A DNA stretch of 64,000 bases from Planctomycetia bacterium (GCA_021413845.1 JAIOPP010000142.1:38247-102246), one strand, 5' to 3'; counted from the first letter of the stretch, positions 53,712-63,874 are shown. Notes: generated by a model from the sequence alone, not told the origin. A program made the numbers and translations.

Positions 53712-56222
53712 ATGAGTAGTCAAAAAGCGCCGGTGATTTGTTGTGACAAGGATCCAAAAGACTCCGGGCCAACGGCGAAAAGCTTGCCGATCGAAGTTGT
53801 TAGCTTGGAACGAAAAGCGCGCCGTCTCAGTCGGGAATTGGCAGCGGTCTCCGTCATTCGACCGAACCCGTTTACGGAAAGCTTGAATCAATCGCTCGAC
53901 GCCATGGTCACGGTGCCGCCAAAGCGTGGGATACTCGGTATAGTCAAAGGCGTCCGGCGCAGAACTAGAAGAATTGCCTTAGCTGCTTGGACCGAATGGC
54001 GTCAACGAGGTTTGGTCTCTCTGGCAAAGAAGTTAAAGCGTAAGTTGCGTCCTACGCGACCATCGAACACATTGGGACCAATGCCCGATACGTCGGCCAA
54101 AGAACAAAGCCCTGCTTGTGCGAAATTGCAGATTTCAGAGCGAAGTGTTTTGGAGTCGGAAGATAAGGTATTAGCTAAAATCTTGTCCTTTAAGCCGAAA
54201 CGCGAAGGAAAACTAAATAAACCGGTAGACATCATCATTCCGGTATACAAGGGACGAGGAGAGACATTTCGATGCATTCAAAGCGTGCTAGCCGCGAAAC
54301 TGCCGCTTGATTGCGAAGTTATTGTGATCAGCGATTGCGGACCAGATCATTTATTAAACAACGATCTACGAAAAATCGCCGACGGCGGCCGTGTAACACT
54401 TATTGAAAACACGAGTAATCTCGGCTTCGTTAAGTCCGTCAACCGCGGGATGAAGCGGGCGTTGGACCGTGACGTGATCCTACTAAATTCCGATACGGAG
54501 GTCTTCGGCGACTGGATCGGACGTCTTGCGCGGGTGGCTTACAAAAACAGTAGGATCGGCACCGTAACGCCATTCTCCAATAATGCATCGATTTGTAGTT
54601 ATCCAACCTTTTACACCGGTAGCCAGATTCCGGAAAATATTACGCCGTGTGAAATCGATCGCATTTGCGCCGATGTGAACTGTAGTGAGGCTGTTGATGT
54701 GCCTACAGGTGTCGGATATTGCATGTATATTAGGCGCGACTGTCTCGACCAAGTCGGCTTTTTCAATGATAAGTTGTTCGGTACCGGCTATGGCGAAGAG
54801 AATGACTTTTGTTTCCGCGCTCGAAACCTTGGATGGCGCAATCTATTGGCGACCGATACCTATGTTTATCATAAGGGTGCGACATCCTTCGGCGCCAGCA
54901 AGCAAGCCGCCTGTGACCGAGCCCAAAAGATCCTTAATAGTCTCTATCCATCTCATCAGTACCATGTTGAAGTGCATTTGCGTCATGACCCTGCCTTTGA
55001 GTATCGTCGCAATATAGACCTTATTCGTCTTTCTCGGCAGTCACCTCAAGGGAGTGCGGCGATACTTCTGGTCTCTCACAATTTGGGCGGTGGCACCGAA
55101 CGTCATGTGGTCGACTTGGCCTGTCGACTTGAATCCGAAGGGGTGCGAGCTATTATTCTCCGCCCAGCCGACGGAGGGCGAGTGCGCCTTGAACGTCCGG
55201 GTATCGCCGATACTCCCAATTTGTTTTTTTCGCTACCGGATGAATATTGGTCATTCCGGCTAGCCTTGCGACAACTCGGAATTATTCATGTACACGTACA
55301 CCATACCGTGGACGTGCCGGACGACGTGCTGGAGATTATTCATGACGAAGAACTACCGTACGATGTGACGCTCCACGATTATTTTACCGTCTGTCCGCGG
55401 ATTAATCTGATGGATGAATCCAACAGCTACTGCGGAGAGCCCGCAAGTACGAAGTGTCGGGTCTGTATCCAGCGAGGCGGAAGTCCGGCGGGTCGCAATA
55501 TCGACATCGACGACTGGCGCGCCAAACACGGAACTTGGTTATCCCGTGCTCGAAAAGTCTTCGTTCCCAATGAAGACGTTGCAATTCGAATGAGTCGCTA
55601 CATGCCGAACATCGAATTTACGATAAGACCTCATGAGGCGGTTTACAAAGGAGCTCGACCGGTAGCTGCTCCATTTGTCCAAGATCAGGCATTGCGAGTC
55701 GCAGTCATTGGTGCGATCGGACCTCACAAGGGTTCGGCAATTCTTCTTGAATGTGCTCGCGATGCTTTGCGTCGTAGTTTGCCGATCACGTTTCACGTGA
55801 TCGGTATAACCGATCGTACGGAAGAATTATTGTCGGTCGGAAACATCACGGTCACAGGCGCCTACGATGAGCGAGAAGTATTTAATTTGCTTGAGGCGAG
55901 CGGTTGCCATTGCGCATTTTTCTCATCGGTCGTGCCGGAGACATTTTGCTACACGCTTTCGATTGCATTTCTGGGGCAATTGTTGCCTATCGCTTTCGAC
56001 ATCGGAGCTCCGGCCGCTCGAATTCGTGAGACAGGTTTCGGACACGTAATTCCATTCACGACGGATCCCGCGGAGATTAACTCCGGGCTTCTCGCGGCGT
56101 ACCGCAAGTTCGCAAGTGCGCCCGATGCATCCTTCAATAAACAACAAGATACCATCTACTTCGATCTTTGGACCGACTATTACGAATTCCCTTCGCGTCG
56201 TTCCGAATTAAGCCTCGCTTGA
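53712..56222 (+). CDS. Two-domain glycosyltransferase (GT2 fused to GT4-like)
   Basis: 836 residues from the ATG at 53712, with AAGGA just upstream. The first 165 residues are basic and helical. Residues of about 170-400 are a GT2 domain: VDIIIPVYKGRGETFRCI, then the metal-binding DXD-like NSDTEV and a GYGEENDFCFRARNLGW acceptor segment as in rhamnosyltransferase-like enzymes. From about 455 a GT-B half follows: VSHNLGGGTERHVVDLA, then AVIGAIGPHKG and an E-rich C-terminal part. It likely adds two sugars in building a surface polysaccharide. Codon choice and GC (27 of 60 in the line at 54601) differ from the rest of the window. Confidence 0.82.
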   Translation: MSSQKAPVICCDKDPKDSGPTAKSLPIEVVSLERKARRLSRELAAVSVIRPNPFTESLNQSLDAMVTVPPKRGILGIVKGVRRRTRRIALAAWTEWRQRGLVSLAKKLKRKLRPTRPSNTLGPMPDTSAKEQSPACAKLQISERSVLESEDKVLAKILSFKPKREGKLNKPVDIIIPVYKGRGETFRCIQSVLAAKLPLDCEVIVISDCGPDHLLNNDLRKIADGGRVTLIENTSNLGFVKSVNRGMKRALDRDVILLNSDTEVFGDWIGRLARVAYKNSRIGTVTPFSNNASICSYPTFYTGSQIPENITPCEIDRICADVNCSEAVDVPTGVGYCMYIRRDCLDQVGFFNDKLFGTGYGEENDFCFRARNLGWRNLLATDTYVYHKGATSFGASKQAACDRAQKILNSLYPSHQYHVEVHLRHDPAFEYRRNIDLIRLSRQSPQGSAAILLVSHNLGGGTERHVVDLACRLESEGVRAIILRPADGGRVRLERPGIADTPNLFFSLPDEYWSFRLALRQLGIIHVHVHHTVDVPDDVLEIIHDEELPYDVTLHDYFTVCPRINLMDESNSYCGEPASTKCRVCIQRGGSPAGRNIDIDDWRAKHGTWLSRARKVFVPNEDVAIRMSRYMPNIEFTIRPHEAVYKGARPVAAPFVQDQALRVAVIGAIGPHKGSAILLECARDALRRSLPITFHVIGITDRTEELLSVGNITVTGAYDEREVFNLLEASGCHCAFFSSVVPETFCYTLSIAFLGQLLPIAFDIGAPAARIRETGFGHVIPFTTDPAEINSGLLAAYRKFASAPDASFNKQQDTIYFDLWTDYYEFPSRRSELSLA

Positions 56223-56888
56223 CCTCGACTTGTCGATCCGAAATCGGATCCGGCTCGACCAAAGGCAAGCATGGCTCGTGATGAGACTTTAGAACGATCT
56301 GTTGTCCGTCAATATCGCGATTCTCGGTCAGTGGCAAGACTTGCCGTAACTCTTCGGCCTTTGGATTCACTATTTCAACTTTGCCGCTGAGCAAAGGCGG
56401 ATGTTTGGCCGCAAGTATGCGAGGAGGGGCCGGCGGTGCTTCGGTCCTCACACGCCGAATTAGGCCATGCTGCATAGATTCGCGAGTTTCGGGCCCCGGG
56501 CAGCGAGCACGACATAACGCGAGCCGACAGAACTGCTTGACAAACATCGACCGCGTAAGACGATCGCATATTATGAGGGCTACCGATCTTCCTCGTCGCG
56601 ATCATTTAATGTCGCGAAATCGAGGTTTTCATTCCGCTGCGGAGCAATCGTCTCACGCTCTGCGACTGTAGACGGAATGCCTGCAAAACAGGCGGCTTTG
56701 TCGCGCTACGTCAAATGCTCAATGGGCTCCGCGCAGCGAGTCCGAACTCGACTCTCGCAAGACTGGGAGCCACGACTCCGAGCAGTGCATTCAATGGTAT
56801 GCTCGAAGCATGCACGAAGAACTAAGCGGTGGATTAAGTCGGCCGGAAAATGGTGGACGGATTTCAATCGCGATCGAAAGATGCTTCG
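56223..56888. other. Intergenic region between convergent genes of the glycan island
   Basis: About 670 bases. Open frames on both strands reach 80-137 codons (for example 56134-56547 minus and 56677-56928 plus) but have no recognisable domain, no good binding site and unusual composition, so I do not call genes. It may hold remnants from past rearrangement. Confidence 0.4.
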
Positions 56889-57896
56889 CTACCGTTTGAT
56901 TCCGAGGCACCTTTTCGCGGCGGCATGAATCATGCGGACGAAGCCATGCGTGCGCCAGTAGCAATTGGCTCTTAGGGTTAGTTGCATGGCGCGGTAACGA
57001 AGGCTGTGGTCCGGAGCGATTCGCTCGCGAATTCGGATCAGTCTTCTTGCGACGGAATGCGCTGCATCCGTTTCTACGACTTTATGAGTAGCGCTCCAAT
57101 TTGGGAATCGGCGCAACAAATCCGTATCGAGATTCTTGTCGCGAATCTGCGCGAGATTGGAGGCATTTAACAAATCCACCATGCGATTGTTGCCGGCATA
57201 TTGTTGTCGAATACGCAAGAGAGCGCGTTCGATTTCGGAATTCGACTTTGAGGCAACTACCGCCAAGCGACTCGAAACAAACGCATCGCTCAGTTCACGT
57301 GTTAAATGTAACTGAAAAGGGGACGAGATCCCGCACTGGGTAACCAGTGCTTCGATGATCGGACACTTTCCCGTCACGCCGATATCGAACAACAGAAGGA
57401 TCGTATCGTGGGAACATGTGACCCAGCACTCGATCAATTCCGTAAGATGCGCGGCGGCGATCCCCTTTGCGTTCACCAGCACTACGACCGGTCCCTTAGG
57501 CGTATTCCAAGGGCTCAATTCTTGCTTAGTCGAGAAGTTTAGGTGTGAGCGGCCTTTGCAATGGCTACTTGCGAACTCTTCGAGCGACCGCCTCACCTGT
57601 TTGCCGGAATTAGATTCCTCCGACAATACGACGACGTCCGAAACATTCGGATGCCGTAGCGAAAGAATGCTGCCGACCCCTTCATTCGTAAAAGCGCTTA
57701 AGTCGACGACCGATTGCTTGCCAATCAGTTTGTCTAATATCGAATGAGCCAGCATGACATCCACAGGATTAATGAAGTCCGTGAGGACTTCATCCCGGCG
57801 ATCAGGTCGGCAGGAGTTCCAGTATTCTTCGATCGGATGAAAAATCGAATAAATCGATGGAAGCCGACAACGATCCGTTTGAGAAGTGATTTGCAT
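56889..57896 (-). CDS. Unassigned protein in the glycan island
   Basis: 335 residues. The middle (about 60-220) alternates strands and helices in a Rossmann-like way: QSVVDLSAFTNEGVGSIL, DVVVLSEES, GPVVVLVNAKGIA and DTILLLFDIGV. This resembles class I methyltransferase-like proteins found in polysaccharide clusters, though no clear S-adenosylmethionine motif is present. The C-terminal third is basic and helical. No membrane segment. Third of three minus-strand genes in a row with two glycosyltransferase-type genes, so a role in the same polysaccharide is inferred from position only. Confidence 0.6.
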   Translation of the reverse strand: MQITSQTDRCRLPSIYSIFHPIEEYWNSCRPDRRDEVLTDFINPVDVMLAHSILDKLIGKQSVVDLSAFTNEGVGSILSLRHPNVSDVVVLSEESNSGKQVRRSLEEFASSHCKGRSHLNFSTKQELSPWNTPKGPVVVLVNAKGIAAAHLTELIECWVTCSHDTILLLFDIGVTGKCPIIEALVTQCGISSPFQLHLTRELSDAFVSSRLAVVASKSNSEIERALLRIRQQYAGNNRMVDLLNASNLAQIRDKNLDTDLLRRFPNWSATHKVVETDAAHSVARRLIRIRERIAPDHSLRYRAMQLTLRANCYWRTHGFVRMIHAAAKRCLGIKR

Positions 57897-58018
57897 GCGT
57901 ATATTCGGAGTGAGCTGATCCGTTTATTAGAAACGCGCGATAGTCGTTAGTCGCAACGGATCGATAATCGTTTCAGCAAGGTTTTGTAGTAGTCGGCTTT
58001 CGATATAACGAATTGGCT

Positions 58019-58801
58019 TCAGATGTAGCCGATGTCCGGGAAGTAACGAAGATGTTTCGTGTTAAATGCGAGTCGGCTTCGGACCTTAAACTGGTCGTAC
58101 ATTCGTCCGAAGCGAGGTGCAAATTCATGGTATCGATCGAGGTTATTGCTCATCGATTGCGGAAGAACATAGTAATAGCCGAACACCACCGGAACAAAAA
58201 CAATGAGCCTACCGTTCGTCACTAAGTGATGCCACTGCTCATAGTCTTCCATGACATTGAATGTCGTGTTGTATCCCCCGACGTCCAGCAATTGATCTCG
58301 GTCTACTAAAGAAAAAGAGTCGATATAGTTGTGTTCGAAAATGGCGCCTTGGACAGGTTCGTTGCTTAAGACACCGAAAGCACATTGAGAAGCGGCCGTG
58401 CGATACAGCAGATTGCCGTATGCGACGGCGGCGCTCGTGTCGTCCAGCGTGCGAACTAAAGTGGGTAGGTTTTCGGGCACTAACTCATTGTCTGCATCTA
58501 GGAAAGCCACGTAACGGTATTGCGCATTCAACAAGGCTTGATTTCTTGCTTCCGCCAAGCTGCGCGAATCGGAAAAAGCCAAGAGACGCATTCCGTCGGC
58601 ATAATGGATCGCCTCCAGTTGTCGCAGCAACGTTAATGATCCGTCTCTGGAGCCGTCGTCGATGACCAATATTTCACAAGGAGTTCCCCGTTCACGAAGA
58701 ATTTTTGCCGATGCGAGCGCGGAGATGATTGCCCGAGGCAATACAAGCTCATGATTCCAATTCGGTATGGCAATCGTCACGCCTGCCGGATTCGCTCCCA
58801 C
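58019..58801 (-). CDS. Family 2 glycosyltransferase
   Basis: 260 residues from a GTG at 58801, chosen because an ideal AAGGAG lies seven bases upstream. The frame is open to 58855 with only a TTG start. GT-A fold: VTIAIPNWNHELVLPRAI, ILVIDDGSRDGSL, the donor-metal motif FLDADNEL and the acceptor region MEDYEQWHHL (the ED motif of GT2). It adds one sugar from a nucleotide donor at the cytoplasmic face. Next to another sugar-transfer-type gene upstream (98 bases). Confidence 0.87.
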   Translation of the reverse strand: MGANPAGVTIAIPNWNHELVLPRAIISALASAKILRERGTPCEILVIDDGSRDGSLTLLRQLEAIHYADGMRLLAFSDSRSLAEARNQALLNAQYRYVAFLDADNELVPENLPTLVRTLDDTSAAVAYGNLLYRTAASQCAFGVLSNEPVQGAIFEHNYIDSFSLVDRDQLLDVGGYNTTFNVMEDYEQWHHLVTNGRLIVFVPVVFGYYYVLPQSMSNNLDRYHEFAPRFGRMYDQFKVRSRLAFNTKHLRYFPDIGYI

Positions 58802-58899
58802 TGCGATGCTCCTTGATTCCGCTATTGATTCGATGCGTTGCTTCGACAGCCGCAAACATCGCCCGATCTAAGTTGAGTCGGTGCGTCGGTGTTGTTCGG

Positions 58900-59886
58900 T
58901 TAGGCTGCCAGTTGAGTGGGTTGTTCGGTAATCATCGTCGGCAGCGAGAACACTCTGGCAAGTTCTTGCGCCAATGTGGGAAACGATCTCCATTCGGCGA
59001 GATATCGAGCTCTTAAATCCGAGAACATCTTCGGCTGCATTTGCTTTACGGCCTGTTCGATATTTAAGACTAAATAGTCGAACGGCATCTTCGGCGGGGG
59101 CCTGTCGGACGTTAGGGTTACCTTGATCGGCACTCCACCGGTCAGAAGCGATGCCCGAAACCGTTCGGGCTCCAAGTAAAAATGGTGATGATGCGAGCAC
59201 CACACTTGATATTCGGTACGCGTTAGAACTTTTTCGAACTGCTGCTGATTCAGATGCGGCGAGCCCTTTTCCGTGTAGGGTGCCGCTGCCGGCATGTAAA
59301 CGAATCCTCGGGGATCGACGGTCTGAACCAGAAGATCCACTAGTGCGGCGCGATGCGACGTCGCGTGCCCGACGAATGCCCAGGGAATGGTTCGCGTAGC
59401 ATCGTGCGCTTGGATCGTATCGAGAGAGGCTGTCTCCGAAGGAGTCAGGCCGGACAGAAGAAATCGGTATTTAGACCGACTTTTCGAATGGAGAAGGTCG
59501 GTTTGGTCATAGAGACCTAAGTCGAGGATGACGTCCGCTTCGCAACGATTGCTTAACTTGTGTAAGCTGGTGTACCACGGTGTTCGAGCACAGTCGATTG
59601 CGCAAGCTGCCATCACTCGAGAGCGACGTCGCAAAGAAGAAAGCCGAGCTAATGCGGCTGTGCGATCGCCGTAAGCGTGCAAGATCTCGGTTAAGTTCGT
59701 CGCGATGCAAAGATCGTAATCACGGTCCGGCGAGACCTGAGATAGCGTCAGTATCTCGGATTCGACTCCAAGAACGTTTAACGCTTCCGCAATGCGCACG
59801 CCACATTGGTTGTAAAAGTAATTCACGGTGCCGGGAATTACGATCAGCGCGCGAGTGCCATCGCTCGGATTAAGTTGAATACGCAT
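58900..59886 (-). CDS. Probable glycosyltransferase (CgeB/GT1-like)
   Basis: 328 residues. No strong motif. The first half has a GT-B style opening (ALIVIPGTVNYFYNQCGVRI) and DYDLCIATNLTEIL. The second half has WAFVGHATSHRAALVDLL and, later, a segment YLEPERFRASLLTGGVPIKV that resembles the E-x-R-x-F...GG region of CgeB-like glycosyltransferases. The context with a GT2 gene downstream supports a sugar-transfer role. Confidence in the fold is moderate and in substrate none. Confidence 0.55.
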   Translation of the reverse strand: MRIQLNPSDGTRALIVIPGTVNYFYNQCGVRIAEALNVLGVESEILTLSQVSPDRDYDLCIATNLTEILHAYGDRTAALARLSSLRRRSRVMAACAIDCARTPWYTSLHKLSNRCEADVILDLGLYDQTDLLHSKSRSKYRFLLSGLTPSETASLDTIQAHDATRTIPWAFVGHATSHRAALVDLLVQTVDPRGFVYMPAAAPYTEKGSPHLNQQQFEKVLTRTEYQVWCSHHHHFYLEPERFRASLLTGGVPIKVTLTSDRPPPKMPFDYLVLNIEQAVKQMQPKMFSDLRARYLAEWRSFPTLAQELARVFSLPTMITEQPTQLAA

Positions 59887-60238
59887 ACCCGTGGTCTTTG
59901 TGCCTTGCGCGAATGCCGTAGGATCGTAGAATGCCGAAATGCATGCAATGCCGGCAGAAATAGACGCATGGCATCTAGTCGAACGAGGGAATGTAACACG
60001 AGGCAGGAGAACTCAACAAGCCTGATCGGTTCGTATTACAGCTGGGCGAATTACGAGGCGAAGAAGGCTTATGCGCCGCGCTGAATGCCCGTGTCGTTCC
60101 GTGAAGCTAGCATGCAACTCGTACAAGAAGCGTGTCGTACAAGCACCGAGGCCGAATCGACATTCGACTTCGTCCGCGGAGCTCTGAGCGGCCTTTGCGG
60201 TCCGGTTCGTCGTGGCTGCGCTCCGTAAGTTGTCAGGC
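59887..60238. other. Intergenic region within the minus-strand glycan genes
   Basis: About 350 bases between the GHMP kinase gene and the CgeB-like gene. No supported gene, terminator or RNA seen. It probably holds the promoter for the three downstream minus-strand genes, which would make them a separate unit from the heptose operon. Confidence 0.4.
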
Positions 60239-61249
60239 CTATGCCGCAAGTGCGATGTTTCGAGATTGGGTTTGATCGTTATAGATCACGGTGCTGCCTT
60301 CGCTGTCGAACTCAACCTCGTATTCCTTCAGTTCCCTGAGCGAATATCGCAACTGCTCTTGTCGCCGTTCCGGCACGTAAAAGAGCAAAAAGCCACTACC
60401 GCCCGCTCCGAGTAGTTTGCCTCCCGTCGCGCCGTTCTTGATGCCAAGCTCGTAATAGTGATTGATCTTCTCGTTGGAGATTCCGGAAGCGAGTTCCTGC
60501 TTGTGCATCCAGCCGGTGTGCATGATCTCGCCGAAGGCATCGATGTCGCCGCTTCGGACGGCGATTCTCAAGTCTCTGGCAAGCTGTGTGATCTTCTTTA
60601 GCGAGGCGATCTTCGCCGAATCCTGCCGAATGTTATCGCGCTGTTCGCGAAGGACGGCGCTCGCCGATCGACTCGACCCTAAGTAGTACATCCGTAGGCT
60701 GTTTTGGAGTCGTCGGGATACCGTTTCCGATAATGCTAACGACTCGACCTTGACTTCACCGTCGGGCATAAATCGAAGATAATTCATGCCTCCTATGGAA
60801 GCCGCATATTGATCCTGTTTACCGATCGGCTCTGCGAGCTTGTCGATTTCGATTTGGCAGGCGTATTCCGCGGCTTTGAACTTGTGCATGGCGCGGCGTG
60901 TATAAGCGTTGCATAAGTTGATTAAACCGACGGTGAATGCCGACGACGACCCTAGGCCCGTTCCCGCAGGCACATCCGCACTGGAATTAAAATCGACGCC
61001 GGAGATCCCGTATTCGTTAAATACCTCGCGAATGATTTTGTGCTTGATGTCACTCGTCGAATCGACGAGTTCGCTCTCCGAATACTTCAAAAAGATCTTG
61101 TCTTGGTGGAAGAACGGATGCATCGACAAATAAACGTATTTACGAATCGCCACACTGAGGACCGCTCCCCCGTGTGCCGAGTAAAACTCTTTCATGTCGC
61201 TCCCACCGCCGGCGAAGCTGATTCTCAGCGGAGTTCGTGAGATAATCAT
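60239..61249 (-). CDS. hddA: GHMP kinase, D-glycero-alpha-D-manno-heptose 7-phosphate kinase-like
   Basis: 336 residues. The ATG at 61249 overlaps the stop of the upstream gene by four bases (ATGA), which fixes the start. GHMP fold: ISRTPLRISFAGGGSDMKEF at the N-terminus, the ATP loop DVPAGTGLGSSSAFTVGL and the third motif KLLGAGGSGFLLFYV. The closest known type is HddA, which makes heptose 1,7-bisphosphate for GDP-D-glycero-alpha-D-manno-heptose. The neighbouring fused phosphatase-nucleotidyltransferase supports this. Related fucose and other sugar kinases have the same motifs. Third gene of the overlapped operon. Confidence 0.85.
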   Translation of the reverse strand: MIISRTPLRISFAGGGSDMKEFYSAHGGAVLSVAIRKYVYLSMHPFFHQDKIFLKYSESELVDSTSDIKHKIIREVFNEYGISGVDFNSSADVPAGTGLGSSSAFTVGLINLCNAYTRRAMHKFKAAEYACQIEIDKLAEPIGKQDQYAASIGGMNYLRFMPDGEVKVESLALSETVSRRLQNSLRMYYLGSSRSASAVLREQRDNIRQDSAKIASLKKITQLARDLRIAVRSGDIDAFGEIMHTGWMHKQELASGISNEKINHYYELGIKNGATGGKLLGAGGSGFLLFYVPERRQEQLRYSLRELKEYEVEFDSEGSTVIYNDQTQSRNIALAA

Positions 61250-62547
61250 GCGACTGCTTTCTTGGTAACCGTGTGCGGCTGTTCGAGGATCGTGCGAACG
61301 GCATCCGGCAAGTCCATTGCCGATGCATCTCCCCACGGTGTCGATGAGTTCGCTCCGATGTGGATCGTACGACAGCCCGCTCTTCGTCCTGCGATCAAAT
61401 CGCTTTCCTGATCGCCGACCATCCAAGAATGTTCAAGAGCGATGTTCAAATCCGCGGCTGCTTGCAGCAGCATGCCGGGCTTAGGCTTCCGGCATTCGCA
61501 GTCGACTTTCAATTCGCCGACTTCGCCTGCAAAGCCCGATCGAGGATGATGAGGACAGAAGTAAATGGCATCGAGCCAAGCGTGCTCTCGACCTAATAAG
61601 GTCTCAAGCCGAGTATGAATTTGCGCGAGTTCCTCGAAACTAAGCATTCCTTTAGCCAGCATCGGCTGATTGGTGACGAGTACGGCCAAATGCTCGCTAC
61701 GATTGATCGCTCGAATGGCTGCTGCGGCGCCATCTGCTAGTTCCAGATCTTCGGGACGAACAAGATGATCTACGAATCGGACCACCGTTCCGTCGCGGTC
61801 GAGAAATACGGCCGAGCGAGAATGGGCCAAGTTCATTCGAGAAATGCGCCCGCTTACAAACGCATGATCGATCGCCGCCAAGCGATCAGGCGTGCCCATG
61901 TCTTTGAGGAATTCGGGAGTCCGATAAGCAAACACGCGCCGGCCATCTTGGATCATGGATGGGATAACGTCGCGTCCGAAATCGCTCGACTTGCCATACG
62001 AGATGTACGAAAACACTTCCGGTGAAAGAATATAGACGCCGGCGTTTACGGTGTTACCGTAACAGGCATTTTCAGCATGGGGCTTGGCATGCCACTGTCG
62101 GGCGAAACCGTTTTCGTCGACCTCAAGTAAATCGCTGTCGTAGGGATGGTCGTTGGGGTGAACGACCAGCGTTGCCAGGGCATTCTTTTCTCGGTCACAG
62201 GCGATGAGTCTTGCCAGATCCATATCTAGCATCACATCTCCATAGAACACCATAAAGCGATCGTCGATGACATGTCGAAGTAAGGCGACGCTTCCTGCAG
62301 TACCGAGAGGAGCGGGCTCGACGACATGCGTAATCTTCATTCCGAGGGCGCTACCGTCGCCGAAGTGATCGAAGATCGTATTCGCCAAGAAGCCGCTTAG
62401 AATGAATACTTCGCGGATCCCATAGCGATAAGCCAATCGCAGCTGATGCTCGAGCACCGCCATCCCGCCGATCGGAACCATCGGTTTCGGTATCGTGGTG
62501 CAGCCGAGGCGAGTTCCTTTTCCGCCGGCGATGATGACGAGTTTCAT
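61246..62547 (-). CDS. Fusion of sugar nucleotidyltransferase (HddC-like) and heptose bisphosphate phosphatase (GmhB-like)
   Basis: 433 residues. Residues 1-235 are a nucleotidyltransferase: KLVIIAGGKGTRLGCTT with the activating Lys in IPKPMVPIGG, PLGTAGSVALL and the metal Asp in FYGDVMLD. Residues of about 245-425 are a HAD phosphatase: the nucleophile in FLDRDGTVV, the GmhB zinc-binding Cys/His set in FCPHHP and DCECRKPKPGML, and the late motif GDQESDLIAGRRAG. The fusion joins two successive steps: removal of the 7-phosphate and activation of heptose 1-phosphate. Overlaps both neighbours by four bases. The order of domains is opposite to that of the reactions. Confidence 0.88.
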   Translation of the reverse strand: MKLVIIAGGKGTRLGCTTIPKPMVPIGGMAVLEHQLRLAYRYGIREVFILSGFLANTIFDHFGDGSALGMKITHVVEPAPLGTAGSVALLRHVIDDRFMVFYGDVMLDMDLARLIACDREKNALATLVVHPNDHPYDSDLLEVDENGFARQWHAKPHAENACYGNTVNAGVYILSPEVFSYISYGKSSDFGRDVIPSMIQDGRRVFAYRTPEFLKDMGTPDRLAAIDHAFVSGRISRMNLAHSRSAVFLDRDGTVVRFVDHLVRPEDLELADGAAAAIRAINRSEHLAVLVTNQPMLAKGMLSFEELAQIHTRLETLLGREHAWLDAIYFCPHHPRSGFAGEVGELKVDCECRKPKPGMLLQAAADLNIALEHSWMVGDQESDLIAGRRAGCRTIHIGANSSTPWGDASAMDLPDAVRTILEQPHTVTKKAVA

Positions 62548-63485
62548 GACTTCACGTCTAAAATGGCTCGCACGGCCGTTACCACCGCTTCATCGGAGCT
62601 GCACTTCGCCCGCCAGCCGAGCGAATGGAGTTTGTCGATCCGATACGTCACTTGCGGGACATCGCCGATCCATCCGCGAGAGCCGCCCGTATATTGGATC
62701 TCAGGCGTGAGTTGCATCTCGCTCACCACCGTATCGACGATTTGCTTGACGCTGGTACGCGAGGCGACGCCGATGTTGTAAACGTTGATTTGCTCATGGG
62801 CGTGCTGCCAAATATGCAGCAGTCCGTCGACGAGGTCGCGCACGTAAAGATAGGGCTTCGCCTGCCGGCCATCCCCTAAGACTCGCAGTTTGTGTGGGTC
62901 GCTACGAAGGCGATTGATAAAATCGAAGATCGCACCGTGAGTGGCTTTTTCGCCGACGACGTTCGGAAACCGCGCGATCCAAGCCTGCATGCCGTAATTG
63001 GAAACAAAGCTGCTGATGAACGCTTCGCCGGCCAACTTCGCTGCGCCGTAGTGCGAGACCGGCAGCAGCGGACCATAGCTCTCGTCCAACGGTTGCGAAG
63101 AGTCGCCGTAGATCGCGGAAGTCGAGGCGAATACGATCTGTTTTACGTCATGAGCGCGCATTGAGCGCAAGACGTTGTAAGTAGTTCGTAGCGTGCGATC
63201 GAAATCGACATCCGGATTATCGTGACTACGCGCGATATCGGAGTTGGCTGCTAGGTGAAATACGCATTCGATCCCGGCCGAGGCCATCAGGGCGTCGAGA
63301 GCGCACGAATCAAGTAGATCGAATACCTGGAGCTGGAACCGCTCATGGTCTAGGAGATGCGAAACGTTATTGCGACTCCCTAGCGAGAGGTCGTCGACCA
63401 CCGTAACGTCGTGGCCGAGCTCAAGTAAGGCTGCCGATGCATGGCAACCGATAAAACCGGCTCCGCCGGTAATGAGTACCCTCAC
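62544..63485 (-). CDS. NAD-dependent sugar epimerase/dehydratase (extended SDR)
   Basis: 313 residues. Rossmann motif GGAGFIGCHASAALLELG at the N-terminus, catalytic Tyr and Lys in the Y-x3-K of SHYGAAKLAGEAF, and Ser/Thr in FASTSAIYG. Closest in style to UDP-glucose 4-epimerases and related GDP- or UDP-sugar enzymes. Given the heptose genes downstream it may modify a nucleotide-activated heptose or hexose. Its stop overlaps the next start by four bases. First gene of the three-gene operon. Confidence 0.87.
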   Translation of the reverse strand: MRVLITGGAGFIGCHASAALLELGHDVTVVDDLSLGSRNNVSHLLDHERFQLQVFDLLDSCALDALMASAGIECVFHLAANSDIARSHDNPDVDFDRTLRTTYNVLRSMRAHDVKQIVFASTSAIYGDSSQPLDESYGPLLPVSHYGAAKLAGEAFISSFVSNYGMQAWIARFPNVVGEKATHGAIFDFINRLRSDPHKLRVLGDGRQAKPYLYVRDLVDGLLHIWQHAHEQINVYNIGVASRTSVKQIVDTVVSEMQLTPEIQYTGGSRGWIGDVPQVTYRIDKLHSLGWRAKCSSDEAVVTAVRAILDVKS

Positions 63486-63874
63486 GCTTTGTCCTTGATA
63501 TTCCTTACTAAGGGTCGGAATCCGAATCGCAATTTCGGAGGTTTTCCATTTCTAGCGGCTAGACAAAACAGGACCAATAGCAAACGGCATCGCCTCATTC
63601 GTTGGAAGTGCCGGCAAATACTCGCTAGCAATGACGACAATGACATCGGCTCGCCGACCTTGCCGCTCGGGTCTTAGTCGCACAGCGCGACGGACACGGT
63701 TTGCGATGATCGCTCGCTTTGATTGAGCGGCTTAGTCATGGCGGTCTTCGGACGTCGGCTTCAGACGAAAACTCGACGTTGCTTCCAGGCTCTGCTTCGG
63801 AACGAAAACGAGGACACTGTCCTTAGGCCCGTATCACCGCGCAGCTTTTGGGATGATTCTAGAGCGGTTTCAAG
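63486..63874. other. Intergenic region upstream of the heptose operon
   Basis: About 390 bases between the epimerase start and the end of the transposase. It should contain the operon promoter. No sigma-54 element, terminator or terminal inverted repeat is clear by eye. Confidence 0.4.

Noticed and set aside
56134..56547. 137-codon minus-strand open frame after the GT2-GT4 gene
   Set aside because: It partly overlaps the end of that gene, has no recognised domain and no binding site; kept only as a note in the gap.
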